Shown: positions 25,233 through 34,587 of the stretch, in pieces
Layout: each line of letters opens with the position of its first letter
How positions within the stretch are numbered: position 1 is the first letter of the stretch
NCBI RefSeq assembly: GCF_003418935.1
Contig: NZ_QVMT01000002.1
Location: forward strand, 62,001 to 126,000
Direction of reading: 5' to 3'
Source: Emticicia sp. C21
Lineage (GTDB): Bacteria; Bacteroidota; Bacteroidia; Cytophagales; Spirosomataceae
DNA: 64,000 bases
Notes under the pieces: generated by a model
What the model was told of the DNA's origin: nothing
Seen by the model: the letters and a program-made list of their open reading frames with translations, nothing else
Database searches by the model: none
Translations under genes and position numbers: made by a program

Positions 25233-28103
25233 CTAATGTTTTTCTTTTACCAATGTAATTGTTTCTGACAACCCATCTTTTAAAATAAAACTGGCAATCA
25301 AAGTATGGTTCTTTTTGTTAATCGTTACATTACCAGCCTTGCCAACTATAGCCCAATTACCGGCCAATTGGAGGTCTATCTTATACGGTGCCGAAAGCCA
25401 TTTTGAAGTTTTATTATCAATTGTGTTCAGGTCAGGGTTATTAATCGTCACAACAATTCTGTCACCGCTTTCTTTAATCCCCACCAGCGCTTCGCCCGAT
25501 ATACTTTTTATATAACCTATGTTCACATTTTTCTTTTCATGAAAAAATACATAGGATGTAATTTTCTCCGGCAAGCTCCTTACTGCATGCAGCGTATCGG
25601 TTTGGCTTAATATTTTAAAAACTTTTCCGCTTGCAATGCCCGCGGCAAGCGCCTTAATTTTTTTGGCTGTGGTGGCCGGTACTATTATGAATTGGTAATG
25701 AGCATTAACAGGAGATTTTCCATGATCAATATATGCCTTACTAAACTTAGTAGTAGTTGTCTGCAACCCATCCAAGCTTGAATGTAAGGGGATTTTCTGC
25801 GTCCCTCTTTCAACCACTATGTCGCCTTGACCTTTCGGAACAAAATAACCTGTGGTTTGACCGTTAACTAACCATGCATACCCATTTGCAGTAGAAATTC
25901 TTTGACTATAATCGGCATCGGAAATAGCGCTTTGTGAGTTTACATAAATGGCTGAATTGTCGGAGGCAGAAACAGCCTGAAATATATTGGTGGCTGTAGT
26001 GGAGGTTTTATTCGAGGAACTAATACCGCTACCTAAACACACCAGCATACCATCAAACGAAAATACCGACTTATGGAATTTAACATGATTCGGAGTATAT
26101 TTATTTCCTGCATTTTCGATAAAGTCAATGGCAAAAATGCCATTTTTACCAAGTGCCAGCGCCCCTGCAAAGCTGGATTTATTGTACTCGTCAGCCCTTG
26201 CTTGCTTAGCTTGCAGTTCGGTAAAGGGAAGATGAACTGTAGTGGTTCCGGACGGCATGTTCCAATCCCAGCTTCCAAAAAATTTGGGATAACCACACGC
26301 AGTAGTATCACCGCGATATAACACATCCAATGATCCATAACTCTGGTAACGGCCATATCTGTTCTGGGTAGGGTAAATCTCTGCTCCGAATAACCTATTT
26401 GTAAAACCATGCATCACCGCAACCCAGTTATCCTTGCGGTGCACCCCCAATTGCCCGTAGTTGAATTGATAGTAACCATCCAATGGTGCTTTTGCAACCG
26501 GATATTTTTTAACATTAAAAATATAATTGTAAAGCTCCGCCAGCTCAGGATCATACGTTTGCTTTTTAATATCACCGCCGATCTCTATCAGTTTTTCAAG
26601 GTCCTCGGCCGAAATCGTCAATCTTTGAAAGGGGTTCCTTCCTGACTCAGCATTAGACAATACCATGCCCTCAGATGATTGCAAGAAAGATGCCTTAATA
26701 AACCTGACAAGATTCTTATACGCATCTAAATTTAATTTATAAACTGTTCCTTTTAGAGAGTAGATTCTGTCAATATATGCCTTTGTCATATACATATAAC
26801 CCAAATAGTGAACCCCGTGATGAAAAGCACAGCCGTCTAACTTAAACCCATCTGCAGAGCCTTCTGTAAAATTCGCAAATTTTCTCAAGTAACGTGAAAG
26901 AGCTTTCAGATCTCTCACATAGATATCTGGCGAAGGAGACAATGCTGCCAGCTGGAACAGAAAACCTGACCTCAAATGCATGAAATCCGTATCGGAGTCG
27001 ATGCCATGTGTTTTATATATAATATTGTAGCCAACATGCCATTTCAGCATCTTAATTACTTCACTCTTGAGATCCTCTGGATAAAGCGACATACCCATTA
27101 AAAAACCTGTGGTAAAACTGATAATGTTGCGATAATGCCCCAATTCTAGTAAAAAGGGAGCGCCTTCTGCCAAACCTTGGTCTACTAAATATTCAGTAAA
27201 AGCTATTAGTTTGTTTTTGGCATCCGTATCGGAAGACTTAATTGCGGCCTGTGCCAGGTACGCACAATAGTTAGATACCTGAACCAAGGTGTCTTCATTA
27301 TTTAAACTAAACAAACCTCTTCCGGTGATGGATTTGTCTGCATTGCGTCGGATATTACATGCATTTACATATTTCTTGGCATTCGCCAGATCTGAAGAAC
27401 TTACTGATGGAATATTAAAAGGATAGAACGCTCTTACCTTCAGTGCATCCCGCAGCTCGGTTTCAGATGCAGCGGTAATGCCTATATCAGGAGTATTTAA
27501 ATAATCATCCAATATCCCCGTTGCGTTCCTGTCAAATTGGTTCTTATCTAGCTTCATATGTAAGCCCAACACACGTTGTTCTGCATCTCCTATAATTCTG
27601 AATGCGTCAAGATATAATGTCGTAGTACTGGCGGGATTAACCGGTTTGTAAACAATTTCCATTCTATCCAACTCAAACAGGGGTAACCAAGTTGGGTTAT
27701 TATAATCGAAGAAATAACTACGGTGATAGTCGCGCCAGCCCTTGTAGTTTACCAGCATATGCCCTTCCCGCTGCTTAACCCCGGCTTTGTCATAAAATCG
27801 AAAAATTAATGTATCACCTGTGACACGCTTACTATAAATAAAAAGACGTGCAGAACTTGCCTTCCGGTTACCAATCTCAGCTTTCGATATTCCGAGATTG
27901 TTCGCCGTTAAAACAGTACCCGCCTTTGCTGTCCATTTCAAACCATTATCTCCATCCTTGACATGTTCATTACTTAAACTGAGCGGAACGCCAGTTGTTG
28001 AAAAATTAGCGGGTACTGCCGAATTGAAGTCATAATACAGTTGCTGAGCAAAGCCTGCTATACTGAATATAACTAGCGTTATTAAAAACAGAAATGATCG
28101 CAT
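25233..28103 (-). CDS. Secreted PL8 polysaccharide lyase, chondroitin sulfate ABC lyase-like
   Basis: A 956-residue protein with a signal peptide (FLFLITLVIFSIAGFAQ), an N-terminal beta-sandwich (about 20-175), an alpha toroid (about 200-540) and C-terminal beta domains. The catalytic set of chondroitin ABC lyases is present at the right spacing: His429 and Tyr436 in FHHGVHYLGY (7 apart), Arg489 in NAESGRNPFQ (60 further), and Glu575 in GAEIYPTQNRYGRYQS. The family cleaves chondroitin, dermatan or hyaluronan by beta-elimination. It would act in the periplasm or outside. It is the only intact catabolic gene in a block of broken mobile elements, with no SusC/D genes beside it, so it was probably acquired and kept. 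Family is firm; exact substrate is inferred. Confidence 0.92.
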   Translation of the reverse strand: MRSFLFLITLVIFSIAGFAQQLYYDFNSAVPANFSTTGVPLSLSNEHVKDGDNGLKWTAKAGTVLTANNLGISKAEIGNRKASSARLFIYSKRVTGDTLIFRFYDKAGVKQREGHMLVNYKGWRDYHRSYFFDYNNPTWLPLFELDRMEIVYKPVNPASTTTLYLDAFRIIGDAEQRVLGLHMKLDKNQFDRNATGILDDYLNTPDIGITAASETELRDALKVRAFYPFNIPSVSSSDLANAKKYVNACNIRRNADKSITGRGLFSLNNEDTLVQVSNYCAYLAQAAIKSSDTDAKNKLIAFTEYLVDQGLAEGAPFLLELGHYRNIISFTTGFLMGMSLYPEDLKSEVIKMLKWHVGYNIIYKTHGIDSDTDFMHLRSGFLFQLAALSPSPDIYVRDLKALSRYLRKFANFTEGSADGFKLDGCAFHHGVHYLGYMYMTKAYIDRIYSLKGTVYKLNLDAYKNLVRFIKASFLQSSEGMVLSNAESGRNPFQRLTISAEDLEKLIEIGGDIKKQTYDPELAELYNYIFNVKKYPVAKAPLDGYYQFNYGQLGVHRKDNWVAVMHGFTNRLFGAEIYPTQNRYGRYQSYGSLDVLYRGDTTACGYPKFFGSWDWNMPSGTTTVHLPFTELQAKQARADEYNKSSFAGALALGKNGIFAIDFIENAGNKYTPNHVKFHKSVFSFDGMLVCLGSGISSSNKTSTTATNIFQAVSASDNSAIYVNSQSAISDADYSQRISTANGYAWLVNGQTTGYFVPKGQGDIVVERGTQKIPLHSSLDGLQTTTTKFSKAYIDHGKSPVNAHYQFIIVPATTAKKIKALAAGIASGKVFKILSQTDTLHAVRSLPEKITSYVFFHEKKNVNIGYIKSISGEALVGIKESGDRIVVTINNPDLNTIDNKTSKWLSAPYKIDLQLAGNWAIVGKAGNVTINKKNHTLIASFILKDGLSETITLVKEKH

Positions 28104-28313
28104 ATAATAATTTTATTTTGAAGTTTTTTCGATATTTCAACAGCACTAAACAGACCCATAGCATGCGGTACAAGCGCAGTAACAATATATTCCTCTTTAT
28201 ACACTCCAATCCGTTTTCTGATCCACTTATCCATCCATTTGAATAAACAAAATAAACTTGCTAAAGTTGCGATTGGATGTAGATATAAGTTGAAATAATC
28301 GTCATGCCTCTCT

Positions 28314-29064
28314 CTATTTCTCGATAATATTCTGAATTTGCTGTGGAACGCTTGATAGAAAATTGTTCCCTGTCATATCTTCAAGTTCGTCAATACTTAA
28401 ACGATAATCTTCCCATCGGTTTGTAATTGACTGCTTGTTTGGAATGGTTTGAGTTGTTGAATTAATTAGGTTTACATTATCAATACTAATTGGCGAAATT
28501 ACAATCACTTTCCACAGAGATTCTAGAATTGTCACTTTATTATCCTGTGTTTTAGTTGTTCCTCCATTACTCCCTTAACCACCAGAGCCAAGCACACCTA
28601 CACCTATATATAATTCATTGCCAGCATTGGCAATTTTTCTACAATATTCTTCAAGTTCTGCCCAAATACCACGATTATTATTAGGGCTGTGCGGTATAAT
28701 ATTTGTCATAAAGAATATAGCATCATTGTCTTCTTATGAGCTATTACGGTCATTGCTTGGGCAAAGGCGCCCCCTCTCAAAACCTGAATTTGTATAATCA
28801 CTCGTTTTTACTTGATACCAACCAATAGGCAAATTTTCATTAGGACGAAAGTTATATTTTCTTTCAGCAGTTCCTTTCCATGGCATTTATAAATGCCAGC
28901 TTATCCAGTTTGCAGTACCCTTTAAACGATTATATGAAAGGGAGTACTGAGATTTGTTTATTAGATAATTATTTTCTTCTGTTTTTGCATTGGACGGGTT
29001 ACCCATTGCCAAATTATTGTCACGGCTCTAGTTTGGGTCAACAATTGGAACTGTATATTTTCTT
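28314..29064 (-). pseudogene. DNA/RNA non-specific endonuclease (NucA type), decayed
   Basis: One minus-strand frame, read through four in-frame stops, gives an almost complete NucA-type nuclease: DNNLAMGNPSNAKTEENN, YNRLKGTANWISWHL, NFRPNENLPIGWYQVK, DYTNSGFERGRLCPSND, MTNIIPHSPNNNRGIWAELE, and the C-terminal SIDELEDMTGNNFLSSVP. Stops lie after PN, WHL, RNSS and GSGG (the last at 28575-28577). The active-site motif DRGH has become ERGR, so the catalytic His is gone as well. The nuclease would have been secreted or periplasmic. Its 5' end runs into the inverted repeat of an IS5-type element at 29081, which probably removed the signal peptide and promoter. Confidence 0.85.
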
Positions 29065-29116
29065 TCTTACATGAGAGTATAGATATTGAATTGTCTAACA
29101 TTTTAATTCGCGATAT

Positions 29117-29936
29117 ATTTTTCTGACGAAACAAACAGCCATGCCAATGATATTTAAACAAAGCCAATTTAAAGCTTTAGGCGGTTCGACGCTGCATTTC
29201 ATATCTGATTAATAATGCCTTCAGAGCATCCAACCAAGCAAAAGCGCGCTCAATTACAAATCGATTTTGATATAAGAGATCATCGAAGTATTCACGCCTA
29301 TCAATATTAGCTGCATTTCTTGTATTAAAAGCGATATTGGGCTAAATCTGATAGCTATGACATATTTCTCTAAATTTTTTACTGTCAAATCCAGCATCAG
29401 TATTTAAAAACAAGTCTTCAATAGCAATATCTGCTTTTTTAGCCAGCGTATCAATTCTCCAAAATGCTGTTGCATTTGAGATAAATCATTATGTTGACCA
29501 CAATTGACTCTGATATAGCTAGTAAAATTCCTTGGTTGTCACATAAATACAAAAAATTGGTACTCTCATCTACTTTTCTTAATTGAAATCCAACCCGCTC
29601 TCTACCTCTATTTGCTCTGATATGTGGCCCATCTATTTGGATATTTGATAATTCTAAGCAATGTCTATATGTTCGTAACAACTCTGTCCACATTGTTCCC
29701 CAAGAACCATCTTTACACCACTTGCTAAAATGATAAAACACAGACTTGTAACTATAATTTTCCTTAAAATAGCGTTCAATGGGAATTTCTCTCCATTGAC
29801 ATCCGGTCTTTAACCTATGAAAGATTGCCATAACAATTTCAGTTCTTTTATCTTCTGAAAGACGAGTTCCACTTTTAGCTTCACTCAAATAGGGCAAAGT
29901 ATATTTTTTAATCTTAATTTTGTTCAAGATGCTCAT
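29117..29936 (-). pseudogene. IS5-family transposase, several frameshifts
   Basis: From ATG 29936 the first frame runs 161 codons and gives the IS5 N-terminus (IVMAIFHRLKTGCQWREIP, YHFSKWCKDGSWGTMW) and the first DDE Asp region (IQIDGPHIRANRGRERVG). Frameshifts near 29515 and 29450 move the rest to other frames: QHNDLSQMQQHFGE, LFLNTDAGFDSKKFREIC with the second Asp, an in-frame stop after SYQI, then REYFDDLLYQNRFVIERAF with the last catalytic Glu. Near the C-terminus a 16-bp GC-rich stretch (29181-29196) breaks the frame between RYE and TKALNW; without it the protein reads on to NIIGMAVCFVRKI. Clearly inactive. Confidence 0.85.
29181..29196 (+). repeat. GC-rich micro-insertion in IS5 copy 1
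   Basis: GCGGTTCGACGCTGCA, 16 bp, 11 of 16 G or C, inside AT-rich IS DNA. Removing it restores RYE-TKAL-NW, which has the same spacing as RFE-FAVK-NW in IS5 copy 2 (about 31530). It matches the insert at 37023-37038 at 11 of 16 positions. Confidence 0.75.
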
Positions 29937-30033
29937 CGGTTAGCAGATATTTTGGTTAGCAAAACAAAAATACTGCTCGATGGGCATCTTATTTAATTAC
30001 CTATCATAATGTTAGACAAACTCTATATCTATC

Positions 30034-30055
30034 AGGACGGCCCTGCACAGTAGCG
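30034..30055 (+). other. GC-rich stretch next to the right end of IS5 copy 1
   Basis: GGACGGCCCTGCACAGTAGC and the GGCC that follows lie just outside the IS5 right end in otherwise AT-rich DNA. The start (GGACGG) resembles the inserts at 37023 and 38203. It may belong to the same family but there is no coding frame here to prove an insertion. Confidence 0.3.
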
Positions 30056-30154
30056 GCCTTATTGTAAATAGCAGATATCTCTGGAAATTCGACAAAATTT
30101 TGTATGTACTCATACTTCATAGAGTCTTAATCCATAATTGTTTAGTTCTTGTAT

Positions 30155-30613
30155 TTATAGGATAGTAGTTTCATTAACTAATTTTACTTTTGCTAATTCT
30201 TTACCAAATCTTCTTATAGCGTCTTCTATCTTTTTGCGTTGCTTATAAGATGGAATAATTATGCCATTTGAATATTGACTCATAAGAGTTTTATTTAGAC
30301 TCGCGAATGCTGCAAATTTTGTAACATTTATTGAATCGAATTTTTGGAAAAATTCAATTAATGTAAACAGAGTCATATCTACCTCCTCCTCCCTACTGAG
30401 TTCAATAAACTCGTTAATAGATAGGATTTGGTCAAAATTTTTCTTGCTCTTAACACTCCTTGAAACATTGCGTTGATCTATTCCGTAATAAAAGCCCACG
30501 TTCAAATCTTTTACTGGAACTTTTCTCATGCTATTCAGATATGGTAAGACGCTTGTTTCAAATTCTTGTGAACCATCATATAAAACAGCCCATGATTTTG
30601 GTAATTTGTTCAT
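30155..30613 (-). CDS. Hypothetical protein with a helix-turn-helix-like C-terminus
   Basis: A complete 152-residue frame between two IS5 elements. The C-terminal 50 residues read FAAFASLNKTLMSQYSNGI and PSYKQRKKIEDAIRRFGKELA, which has the form of an XRE-like helix-turn-helix (small residue, turn, MSQYSNG recognition helix) as in small Bacteroidota regulators and HicB-type antitoxins. The N-terminal part (KSWAVLYDGSQEFETSVLPYL) is not recognised. No toxin-like partner lies beside it. It may be an antitoxin or regulator left from an element. The frame is open and start and stop are clear, so it could be functional. Confidence 0.5.
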   Translation of the reverse strand: MNKLPKSWAVLYDGSQEFETSVLPYLNSMRKVPVKDLNVGFYYGIDQRNVSRSVKSKKNFDQILSINEFIELSREEEVDMTLFTLIEFFQKFDSINVTKFAAFASLNKTLMSQYSNGIIIPSYKQRKKIEDAIRRFGKELAKVKLVNETTIL

Positions 30614-30754
30614 TGCTTTTCTATTTTGATATCTATTTATTCTCTATTTTTGTCTTGTCTTAAAAAATTGATATAATGAGGCTGTTTAAACTAAACAAGA
30701 GTATTCCCAAATAGGGTTTAATTTTGAGGTGCGAATCACAAGATAAAACACCTA

Positions 30755-31614
30755 ATGGGAATACTTAACAAAAGTACAATAGAAAAGTGGGTTTTACCAC
30801 ATCTGCCAATAGAAGAACGAGGTTTTGAAACCACAGCTCCTTTAGCAGAAATAGTAGAAGGCATTTTTCATCGTTTAAAGACAGGATGTCAATGGCGGGA
30901 ATTACCAACGAAAGAATTTTTTACAGGTAAGATATTAAGCTGGCAAGCGGTGTATTATTATTTTAATAAGTGGTCAAAAGGTGGTTTTTGGCAAAAAATA
31001 TGGATTAGTTTGTTAAAATCAAACCTGAAATATCTGGATTTGTCAAGTGTTGAATTTGATGGTTCGCATACACCCACCAAGAATGGTGGAGATGCTGTTG
31101 GATACCAAGGGCGCAAAGCTTGCAAGACTACTAATGCATTGTTCCTATGTGATAATCAGGGAATTATGCTTGGGATGTCCACTCCTCAAAAGGGTGACCA
31201 TCATGACTTATTTCAGATTCAAGTTTTATTTGATGAAATATGTGTGATGCTAAAAAAAGCAAATATTTCTTTAAATGGGCTTTTTCTCAATGCTGACCTT
31301 GGATTCGATTCTGAGGGTTTTCGGCAGTCTTGTGAAAAAGAGAACATTATACCCAACGTAAAGCTGAACCCAAGAAATGAATCTTCTAAGGAAACTCAAT
31401 CTTATAAAACAGGAACGCATATTTTTGATGAGGAATTATATGGGGACGCCTAGTTAAAGATAGGTGTGTGATTGAACATGCTAATTCTTGGATGGATGGT
31501 TTTAAAGCTTTATTAGTTAGGTTTGAGTTCGCGGTTAAAAACTGGATGTCACTCCATTTCATGGCATTCCTGGTTATTTTCCTAAGAAAAATCAATAAAA
31601 AAATAAAAGTTTAA
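30755..31614 (+). pseudogene. IS5-family transposase with one 14-bp frameshifting insertion
   Basis: ATG 30755 opens a good IS5 transposase: LAEIVEGIFHRLKTGCQWREL, YYYFNKWSKGGFWQKIW, VEFDGSHTPTKNGGDAVG with the first Asp, and LFLNADLGFDSEGFRQSC with the second. After EELY (31441) the frame ends at TAG 31451-31453. Skipping 14 bp (31442-31455) gives an unbroken continuation KDRCVIEHANSWMDGFKALL, holding the catalytic Glu, to the stop at 31612-31614. The related copy 1 has LLYQNRFVIER with nothing between, so the 14 bp are extra. Everything else looks intact, so the copy was inactivated recently. Confidence 0.85.
31442..31455 (+). other. 14-bp insertion in IS5 copy 2
   Basis: GGGGACGCCTAGTT, 9 of 14 G or C. 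Its removal joins EELY to KDRCVIEH and restores the frame. Size fits the other inserts, but the sequence does not match the CGGT..CCGC core. Confidence 0.65.
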
Positions 31615-31773
31615 ACAGCCTCAATTAAAAAATCGTTAAAATCCAAGTCTTTGAACTTATCTTTAAAATTGAATAGACTTCTAATTGACGCATGGTTATT
31701 TCTTTTATTACTCACCTTGAAATAATCCTTTTTTGTTAATTTTAAAATATATCATTTATCGTAAGTGATATAG

Positions 31774-32196
31774 TTAATATTCAGCGATGAAAGTAGAAGC
31801 AGGATAAAAAGACAATCTTGATAAACCAATTCTTGATAAGTAAAAGTCAAGTTCAATTGCAGCCTTTGTGTATCCATGCATATATAATTTATTATTCCAT
31901 TCTTTTTCAACTGCTGCTATATCTACTGCACCAAAAAAAATCGCTTTGCAAATTAAGTTTTCCTTTTCTTGATGAATTGTATATTTGAAGGAAGTAATAC
32001 TAACACTATGAATTAACAGAATAGCATTAATTGCAGGTATAAAAACTTTGTTAAGTATTTCTTCGTCATTATGCATTTGCTTAACTGGAAGTCTAAAAGT
32101 AATACTTAGACTTTTCATGTCAACAGTCTGATAACCGGAAGAAACTTCATTCTCTAGATCAATTGGGTTTTTAAGAATTGGTGCAACATATTCCAT
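31774..32196 (-). CDS. Hypothetical protein
   Basis: A complete 140-residue frame with balanced composition and no signal peptide or membrane helix. I do not recognise a family. The text has alternating strand-like segments (SLSITFRLPVKQM, SVSITSFKYTIHQ, NLICKAIFFGAVDIAAVE). It is divergent from the HTH regulator gene at 32357 across 160 bp that contain palindromes, so it may be that regulator's target. It lies between two IS elements and may be part of a former mobile cassette. Confidence 0.45.
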   Translation of the reverse strand: MEYVAPILKNPIDLENEVSSGYQTVDMKSLSITFRLPVKQMHNDEEILNKVFIPAINAILLIHSVSITSFKYTIHQEKENLICKAIFFGAVDIAAVEKEWNNKLYMHGYTKAAIELDFYLSRIGLSRLSFYPASTFIAEY

Positions 32197-32301
32197 AGAT
32201 TTGTTAGACAGTATTAATAGTGAAAAAAAGTATCATTTTGATTGAGTTAATAAACTTTTTATGTTATTTCACTTTACCTAAAGATAAACTTCTTAACAAA
32301 G

Positions 32302-32340
32302 GTAAACATAAGTTTACAAAAAACAAACTTTTGTTTATTT
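32302..32340 (+). promoter_or_regulatory. Candidate operator palindromes between divergent genes
   Basis: GTAAACATAAGTTTAC (32302-32317) is a perfect 6-bp inverted repeat with a 4-bp spacer. An AAACAAAC / TTGTTT pair follows at about 32321-32336. Both lie just upstream of the HTH gene and could be sites for its own product. Confidence 0.45.
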
Positions 32341-32356
32341 TTTAACAAAATTTTAC

Positions 32357-32665
32357 ATGAATTACGAAAAACTAAGAGCAAAAATTAAATCTCATTTGGC
32401 AATAATGGACATAACAGAAAGTAAGCTTGCTCAAGAGATTGGAATGACAAGGCAAGGATATTCAAAAATGTGGAAACAAAAGTCTGTAAGTTTAGATACT
32501 TTAGACCAGATAGCCGATTTTATAAATATACCTTTATGGCAGCTAATAGCTGAAACAAAAATTAACCACAACGAAACAGAAGATTACAAACTGAAATATT
32601 TTCAAGCAGTAGAATTTATTGCTAAAAAATTAGGAGGTATGCCAAGTTTTAGTCAGGGTTGTTAA
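32357..32665 (+). CDS. XRE-type helix-turn-helix regulator, C-terminus possibly replaced by IS insertion
   Basis: A 102-residue protein with an XRE-like helix-turn-helix: LAQEIGMTRQGYSKMWKQKS followed by LDTLDQIADFINIPLWQLI. This is the Cro/C1 fold used by phage and cassette repressors. The last residues (MPSFSQGC) run to where IS982-like sequence begins, so the natural C-terminus may have been lost. It is divergent from a hypothetical gene, with palindromes between, a usual layout for an autoregulated switch. DNA binding is well supported; targets are unknown. Confidence 0.75.
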   Translation: MNYEKLRAKIKSHLAIMDITESKLAQEIGMTRQGYSKMWKQKSVSLDTLDQIADFINIPLWQLIAETKINHNETEDYKLKYFQAVEFIAKKLGGMPSFSQGC

Positions 32666-33105
32666 TGCCAACTTATCCTCATTTTTTACGCCAATAGGGG
32701 CATAGGTTAACGTGAGTTCGGGATTATCTTTTAATAAAAGCAATAAGCAGCTAAAGCTCCAAAATATGAGTAATAGCATTGATTGGACTACGATGTCTGG
32801 TATGGTCAATGTCAAGTACTGTCATAAGAATATCATTAACGGATTCAATCAATGCTCTCTTTTTTAAATAATCTTATCCTTAAGCGGATTAAGTTGATTT
32901 TTCATATTTTCTCTAATTTTATTAACCAGATGTAATCCTTGTTGATAGAAATAGGAAAAGAGTTTAGAAAGATAGGCTTTATCACTATAACATTTGCCTT
33001 TTAACCCCTGAAGCATCTTTTTAAGAACCTCTTCACTGTTATCCATCACATTGGCCGGAGGTAGCATAAAGTTCATAAGTTTGCCTAATTCATTGATAAC
33101 TAGCC

Positions 33106-33121
33106 TGATCACCGGAGCGAT
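33106..33121 (+). other. 16-bp insertion in the IS982 copy
   Basis: CCTGATCACCGGAGCG, 11 of 16 G or C. It separates GWFYGLKIH from LVINELG; without it the IS982 text is continuous and in frame. The sequence differs from the CGGT..CCGC core but the length is the same as in the others. Confidence 0.7.
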
Positions 33122-33390
33122 GGATTTTCAACCCATAAAACCATCCTGTTGAGGATTTTCCTTTTCTGGCAAACCCAGTAAATACTTTATTAGAATGAAT
33201 CCTCCGATTATCGCAAACGGGCAGTTTTTTGCAATCAATAAAGTAACTACCTGTTTGTTTACTTAGTAAAGTCAGAACTTTGACAAACATATATAGTTTG
33301 ACGTCCTATGAGTTCTACAAACTAATGATAATTAGGTAATTTTGGAAAATAGATTATAAATTCCTTTTGTACTAGGTACTGATTATGATA

Positions 33391-33408
33391 GCGGTTTGCC
33401 GCCGCGGT
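33391..33408 (+). repeat. GC-rich micro-insertion in the IS982 copy
   Basis: GCGGTTTGCCGCCGCGGT, 18 bp, 14 of 18 G or C. It breaks the frame between SGLKKF and YHNQY. In the coding sense it matches the insert in the other IS982 fragment (47888) at 15 of 18 positions although the two lie at different points of the gene. Confidence 0.7.
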
Positions 33409-33615
33409 GAAACTTTTTTAACCCTGACCAATGATAGAGAATCAAGATTGTCAGGATTTCACTATCACTTAGTTCTGGTTTCCTAGTTAAGGTTTGGTTA
33501 ACAATTCTATGACTTTAAGACCATTTTTCATGCATTTTATCAAAATCATCGCATGAAATAAATATTTCAATTAACTTTTTTTGTAGTTTAGCTCTGTCAT
33601 GGGGCTTGAAATTGA

Positions 33616-34492
33616 GATTTATGGAGTCGAATACCACAAATATCTCATTTTTTCGCCCTTTTGACTTTTTAATATTTTCCCGACCTCACGTTATTTTATA
33701 ACCACCAAATAAAATTACTTGACAAGTACTTCCAGATTCCCTATATTCGATTTTGCAAAAAGACAATGATTTAAGTAAAGAGCCATTCTTTGAGTGGCTT
33801 TTTCTATTTTTGCCGAATAAAAATAAATTAAGCATTATTTAATCATAAACGAAAATGAGGTGATAACCCTGATAAACAATGTCAAACCCCTACTTTTAAC
33901 GGGAAGCAATGATATAATAACATTTAATAGAGAAGCCAATTTACTTATAAACAGTCACATAAGTAATCTAGCTGGATTCCTAACCTGCATCAGCCAGTAA
34001 GAAAATATTGAAATAATTATTATCGGGGAGATAGTCCGTAATGAAAATCTTGTATATGTTCAAAACATGAAGGTTGAATATCTGAAAACTTAAGCCAGGA
34101 TGCCAAGGATATTTTATATTTTGAAGAAAACCAAAATCTCTTAAGAGGTGGTATGAGAGTAATACTGTCAAAATCCTAAATCATTTACAATTCTAATTAA
34201 ATAATAGTAAATTCTATCCTAATTGATTAAATGTTAAATTCAGGAATTTTAATAAAAGGGAAAACCTTCCCGTGTGTCCTATGCTACGTTGAAGCGTGGC
34301 AAGTATTATTATGAATAAATCTCTGTGAAAACAACCGGTTAATTTACAACTGTTATCTCACATTTTAATTTTAGCATTTATTTCTATATTTACAGCGAAC
34401 TTGGTTAAATCAACTAAGTAGTTAGTAATTGAATATGAGTCACCTTTTAGGTGACTTTATATTTTTGCTATTATGTAAACTGTATAAATTTA
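33616..34492. other. Non-coding stretch with scattered hairpins
   Basis: No credible gene. A terminator-like hairpin lies at 33781-33804 (AGCCA with TGGCT, then a T-rich run). A second, AGTCACC with GGTGACT (34438-34456) followed by TTATATTTTTG, lies just left of the IS1595 element. The last 100-150 bp may be the 5' flank of the IS110 copy that continues at 36780. Nothing else is recognised. Confidence 0.5.
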
Positions 34493-34587
34493 GGCAATGA
34501 TATACTTCGCTGTACCAAAAATACGTAAAATCCCCTTGTATATGTAATTATTATTCGTTATATATTGAAAGTAAACTTAATACGACA

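Larger units (their letters stand above)
29081..30030 (-). mobile_element. IS5-family element (copy 1), decayed, with inverted ends
   Basis: About 950 bp between imperfect inverted ends: AGATATTGAATTGTCTAAC at the left (from 29081) and its near complement ending at 30030 (GTTAGACAAACTCTATATCT). Inside is a broken IS5-type transposase on the minus strand. It sits at the 5' end of the NucA pseudogene. Confidence 0.75.
30678..31622 (+). mobile_element. IS5-family element (copy 2) with perfect inverted ends
   Basis: 945 bp bounded by perfect 15-bp inverted repeats: GAGGCTGTTTAAACT (30678-30692) and AGTTTAAACAGCCTC (31608-31622). AAT on both sides may be a 3-bp target duplication. The transposase inside is broken by one 14-bp insertion. 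Confidence 0.88.
32700..33615 (-). pseudogene. IS982-family transposase, decayed
   Basis: The full transposase can be read on the minus strand through several frames: KLQKKLIEIFISCDDFDKM and PELSDSEILTILILYHWSG (N-terminus, about 33600-33420), YHNQYLVQKEFIIYFPKLPN, FVELIGRQTIYVCQSS, YFIDCKKLPVCDNRRIHSN (first Asp), GKSSTGWFYGLKIH, LVINELGKLMNFML, GKCYSDKAYLSKLFSYFYQQ and VNDILMTVLDIDHTRHRS. Two in-frame stops (after KWS and PNYH), one small deletion near 32870, and two extra stretches (33106-33121 and about 33391-33408) break it. The exact ends of the element are not visible, so the limits are approximate. Confidence 0.8.

Noticed and set aside
28961-29167. Short ORFs over the nuclease pseudogene
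   Set aside because: They are other frames of the decayed NucA gene; the informative frame is the one with stops.
31436-31460. Programmed -1 frameshift in the IS5 copy 2 transposase
   Set aside because: There is no slippery heptamer, and skipping exactly 14 bp restores both frame and the spacing seen in copy 1.
32652-33428. GTCAGGGTT and AACCCTGAC as inverted ends of the IS982 copy
   Set aside because: The right copy codes for part of WSGLK inside the transposase and the transposase text continues beyond it to about 33615, so the match is fortuitous as an element end.
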